NCBI GenBank assembly: GCA_002404295.1
Contig: DHJK01000056.1
Coordinates: 1 to 16,552, forward strand
Direction of reading: 5' to 3'
Length of the DNA stretch: 16,552 bases
DNA from: Legionellales bacterium UBA4722
Lineage (GTDB): Bacteria; Pseudomonadota; Gammaproteobacteria; DSM-16500
Shown here: in pieces, positions 14,485 through 16,552 of the stretch
Layout of the letters: every line of letters starts with the position of its first letter
How positions within the stretch are numbered: position 1 is the first letter of the stretch
Position numbers and translations under genes: made by a program
Notes under the pieces: generated by a model
Database searches by the model: none
Seen by the model: only the letters and a program-made list of their open reading frames with translations
Told to the model about the DNA's origin: nothing

Positions 14485-14759
14485 GATTTTCTAATTCCAT
14501 TATTATTTTTTTTCGATATCGGTTTTTTTTCACTGGCATCCGTTAAGCCATCGTTAATGGTGACATTCCATTCATCCATTTCTTGATGAAGAGCCATATC
14601 TTGCTCAACAGCAACCGCACATTCATAGAGTGCGCGTTCTCTTTTTTCAATTTCTTCTTCAATTAGATGAGTAAATACTTTGCTGCGCTGCCTGGATGGA
14701 ATAGTCGCTCGCATCCTGATGGCTAACTGGTCTGGTAATGATATAAGTACTTTTTGCAT
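14481..14759 (-). CDS. Ribbon-helix-helix antitoxin partner of MazF
   Basis: The 92-residue protein begins with a ribbon-helix-helix DNA-binding domain: strand KVLISLPDQLAIRM (3-16), then helices across RSKVFTHLIEEEIEKRERAL (25-44). An acidic stretch with Trp64 in DEWNVTINDG follows, as expected of a segment that occupies the toxin groove. This makes it an RHH-type MazE analogue rather than the AbrB-fold MazE of E. coli. The tail from about 77 (KKPISKKNNNGIRKS) is Lys/Asn-rich, runs to the overlap with the toxin start, and may be dispensable. GAGG lies 9 nt before the ATG. The pair is probably autorepressed through the palindrome just upstream. Confidence 0.85.
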   Translation of the reverse strand: MQKVLISLPDQLAIRMRATIPSRQRSKVFTHLIEEEIEKRERALYECAVAVEQDMALHQEMDEWNVTINDGLTDASEKKPISKKNNNGIRKS

Positions 14760-14776
14760 GGTTTTTACCTCTATAT

Positions 14777-14800
14777 AAGATATAGTATATCATATATCTT
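14777..14800. promoter_or_regulatory. AT-rich palindromic operator of the toxin-antitoxin operon
   Basis: AAGATAT (14777-14783) and ATATCTT (14794-14800) flank an AT-rich centre; over 24 bp, 20 positions are palindromic. It contains a minus-strand TATACT and lies 17 nt upstream of the antitoxin ATG. This is where an RHH antitoxin would bind to repress its own promoter. Confidence 0.6.
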
Positions 14801-14828
14801 GAAATATTCCAGAAGTATGAAACTTATT

Positions 14829-14853
14829 GTGTTCATTGCTTCTCAATGAACAC
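14829..14853. repeat. Perfect 10-bp inverted repeat in the divergent intergenic region
   Basis: GTGTTCATTG (14829-14838) and CAATGAACAC (14844-14853) are perfect reverse complements around a 5-nt CTTCT loop. No T-run follows on either strand, so an operator or RNA hairpin is likelier than a terminator. It lies between the toxin-antitoxin promoter and the plus-strand gene at 14948. Confidence 0.6.
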
Positions 14854-14861
14854 CTAACTTC

Positions 14862-14881
14862 TTGAATTGATTTAAATTCAA
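14862..14881. repeat. Second short inverted repeat upstream of the 14948 gene
   Basis: TTGAATT (14862-14868) and AATTCAA (14875-14881) are perfect 7-bp arms with a 6-nt spacer, about 67 nt upstream of the chosen start. AT-rich arms of this length can occur by chance. Confidence 0.35.
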
Positions 14882-14947
14882 CCACACCCATCTTTTTTAT
14901 TATTTTTGATGTACAATACAAACCACATCCCAACGAGGCAGAGACAC

Positions 14948-15673
14948 ATGATTCCAACACGCCCTACCCTCATTTTGCATCCACTCCACCAAAGCACAGC
15001 GGACATCGTGCATCGCTTTACGCTTGGCAAGCCTTTATCGCCCGATCAAATGAATTATATTGACTGGCACCAAATAGAGCTTAGCGATCCTCAGTTTGAT
15101 TCTATTTTGAAATATTATTTAAAATCACGCAGCAGCCACGCAGCGCATCTGCACACTTCATTTTTATTACCACATGAAATAATGAATAAAGAATCCATTG
15201 AATTGTTAAAAAAGCGTATTGCTATCCTATTGAAAGAAAATCAATCAAATCGCATTGTCATGCAATTAACGCATAAACAATTTTTGGAATTTAAAGAATA
15301 CACCATCCATGATTTGATTTTCTGGCACGGAAACCAATTTTTAACAGGCGCTCCATTTTACCCAAGCGGTACCCCACCTCTAATTCTTTTTCAATGGGGA
15401 AATAATTTTGGTATTATCAAATATGTGGTGATAGCAGGTGAAAAAGCGGTGATGGGTAATTTATTGTTATACTTTGAAGACATGCAAGAGCGCACACTGG
15501 ATCGTTGTGTTCAAGATTATAATAAGCGCATGGAAGATGAAATCAAATTGCAAAATAAATTATTTGAGTCCCATAAAATCTTGTATAGTGATGAACTAAA
15601 ATTTAATAAAAAGCCTGAGTTATCCGTATCAAAATCGTATCTGATTGATCACTTACCTACACCCAGGCCATAA
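14948..15673 (+). CDS. Hypothetical cytoplasmic protein, 241 residues
   Basis: I do not recognise this protein. I start it at the ATG at 14948 because GAGG lies 9 nt upstream. An ATG at 14909 and a TTG at 14906 would add 13-14 residues but have no ribosome site. There is no signal peptide or membrane segment. Visible features are a His-rich N-terminal third, a predicted helical stretch at 84-120 (MNKESIELLKKRIAILLKEN), a central beta-like Gly/Pro segment with FYPSGTPPLILFQW, and a charged helix about 178-215 (EDMQERTLDRCVQDYNKRME). The 31-nt gap to queH suggests co-transcription, but I see nothing linking it to tRNA modification. It could be a lineage-specific protein or an effector; that is speculation. 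Confidence 0.7.
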   Translation: MIPTRPTLILHPLHQSTADIVHRFTLGKPLSPDQMNYIDWHQIELSDPQFDSILKYYLKSRSSHAAHLHTSFLLPHEIMNKESIELLKKRIAILLKENQSNRIVMQLTHKQFLEFKEYTIHDLIFWHGNQFLTGAPFYPSGTPPLILFQWGNNFGIIKYVVIAGEKAVMGNLLLYFEDMQERTLDRCVQDYNKRMEDEIKLQNKLFESHKILYSDELKFNKKPELSVSKSYLIDHLPTPRP

Positions 15674-15704
15674 TAATTTAAAATCAATAAAAAGGAAAAT
15701 ACCT

Positions 15705-16349
15705 ATGCCCTCTACTACGCAGCTTCAGCTTCCTAATGATGCCGAAAAACTTCTCTTACACTCATGCTGCGCCCCGTGCTCGGGCGAAGTCATGCAACGC
15801 TTACTGGATGCAGGCATTCCCTATACTATTTATTTTTATAATCCCAATATTCATCCTTTGAAAGAATATGAAATAAGAAAAAATGAGAATATTCGGTTTG
15901 CTGAAAAAAATAATGTGCCCTTTATTGACGGTGATTACGATAAAGATGAATGGTTCAAGCGCGCTAAAGGGATGGAGTTTGAGCCTGAGCGCGGCATACG
16001 ATGCACGATGTGTTTTGATATGCGTTTTGAACGTACAGCACTCTATGGACATGAAAATGGGTTTTCTGTATTTACCAGTTCGCTAGGCATTTCACGCTGG
16101 AAAAATATGGATCAAATTAATGATTCAGGTACACGTGCCGCTGCTCACTATCCGAACATGACTTACTGGACTTTTAATTGGCGCAAAGAAGGTGGCTCTA
16201 AGCGCATGATTGAAATTTCAAAACAAGAACATTTTTATCAGCAAGAATATTGCGGTTGTGTTTATTCACTACGCGACAGTAATAAATGGCGTTTGCAAAA
16301 TAACAGGGAACGAATTGAAATTGGTGTGAAATATTACGGAGATGAATAA
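15705..16349 (+). CDS. queH: Epoxyqueuosine reductase QueH
   Basis: From the ATG at 15705, preceded by AAAGGA, the protein has 214 residues, normal for QueH. A TTG at 15645 would overlap the upstream gene and is not needed. QueH (formerly DUF208) reduces epoxyqueuosine in tRNA to queuosine, the last step of the pathway, replacing the unrelated cobalamin-dependent QueG. Its iron-sulfur and redox cysteines are present: Cys21-Cys22 and Cys25 in HSCCAPCSGEV, Cys100 and Cys103 in RCTMCFDMRF, and Cys183 and Cys185 in EYCGCVYS. The gene follows the hypothetical gene by 31 nt. It is notable beside the broken queC elsewhere in the window. Confidence 0.92.
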   Translation: MPSTTQLQLPNDAEKLLLHSCCAPCSGEVMQRLLDAGIPYTIYFYNPNIHPLKEYEIRKNENIRFAEKNNVPFIDGDYDKDEWFKRAKGMEFEPERGIRCTMCFDMRFERTALYGHENGFSVFTSSLGISRWKNMDQINDSGTRAAAHYPNMTYWTFNWRKEGGSKRMIEISKQEHFYQQEYCGCVYSLRDSNKWRLQNNRERIEIGVKYYGDE

Positions 16350-16352
16350 TAC

Positions 16353-16400
16353 ACCCCTCACACTTTTAAATGCGATTTGTCATCCTGAAGTGTAATGGGT
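16353..16400 (+). terminator. Weak hairpin after queH, possible terminator
   Basis: ACCCCTCACACTT (16353-16365) and AAGTGTAATGGGT (16388-16400) pair at 11 of 13 positions around a 22-nt loop, 3 nt after the queH stop. The following DNA is AT-rich but has no T-run. Confidence 0.3.
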
Positions 16401-16424
16401 ATATAATCTATATTTGTAACCATT

Positions 16425-16552
16425 CAGCAAGTTCCACTGGCCCAATCGTGAACGTGCCCGTGCCCGCATGCGTGCCCGTTTTTTCTTATAACTCGCTCAT
16501 GTAATTGAAATAGGCAAGAAAAGACGGGCACGCGGGCACGGGCACGTTCACG
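16425..16552. repeat. Palindromic MITE-like element, cut by the window end
   Basis: The left arm (16425-16487) matches the copy at 10633: CAGCAAGTTCCACTGGCCCA, then the GTGCCCGTGCCCG block and a final TTTTTTCTT. The 28-nt loop (16488-16515) ends CATGTAATTGAAATAGGC, the reverse complement of the start of the other loop, so this copy is inverted relative to 10633-10784. The right arm from 16516 (AAGAAAAGACGGGCACG) runs off the window after 37 nt and is 4 nt shorter than the corresponding stretch of the other copy, a small indel within the GC-rich block. It lies about 75 nt after the queH stop. Confidence 0.9.

Noticed and set aside
15645..15704. TTG start for QueH overlapping the upstream gene
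   Set aside because: The ATG at 15705 has AAAGGA at proper distance and matches normal QueH length.
16440..16552. GTGCCCG-type tandem repeats read as a CRISPR-like or simple repeat array
   Set aside because: They are parts of the palindromic arms, with no spacers or constant repeat unit.

Overview
The window is AT-rich, gene-dense bacterial DNA. Its gene content (bioH, bioF, short hpf, uup, sixA, queH) fits a gammaproteobacterium. Low GC, many dispersed palindromic repeats and a decayed gene suggest a host-associated or Legionellales-like lineage (Legionella/Coxiella/Aquicella relatives). That placement is an inference from style; no rRNA or other phylogenetic marker is present.

Left part (about 100-4800): after a 155-nt imperfect palindrome, four genes lie head to tail on the minus strand. 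Transcribed in order they encode an SMP-30-type sugar lactonase, an MFS sugar porter, a short-chain dehydrogenase and a mannonate dehydratase of the enolase superfamily. Together they read as an oxidative, non-phosphorylating sugar or sugar-acid route: import, oxidation to a lactone, hydrolysis to the aldonate, and dehydration to a 2-keto-3-deoxy sugar acid. A 70-nt palindromic repeat sits inside this operon.

Middle (about 4820-8490): the C-terminal 67 codons of a queC gene survive as a relic between the sugar operon and bioH. Divergent from bioH runs hpf, closed by a textbook intrinsic terminator, followed by bioF. Two biotin-synthesis genes thus flank a ribosome-hibernation gene. A convergent minus-strand gene encodes an unrecognised secreted, proline- and cysteine-rich protein. 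Tandem 12-bp repeats lie just upstream of its presumed promoter.

Right part (about 8660-16350): uup (ABC-F ATPase) and sixA (phosphohistidine phosphatase) are on the minus strand. A secreted NlpC/P60-like protein with a histidine-rich linker and a half-size ABC exporter follow on the plus strand. A MazF-type toxin and its ribbon-helix-helix antitoxin form an overlapping minus-strand pair with a palindromic operator. The last two genes are an unrecognised 241-residue protein and queH.

The most distinctive non-coding feature is a family of long palindromic, MITE-like elements with GC-rich arms. There are three copies (2322-2391, 10633-10784 and 16425 to the window end). Each lies just 3' of a gene, and the two long copies share a conserved 28-nt loop in opposite orientations. 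I see no rRNA, tRNA, CRISPR array, transposase or phage gene.
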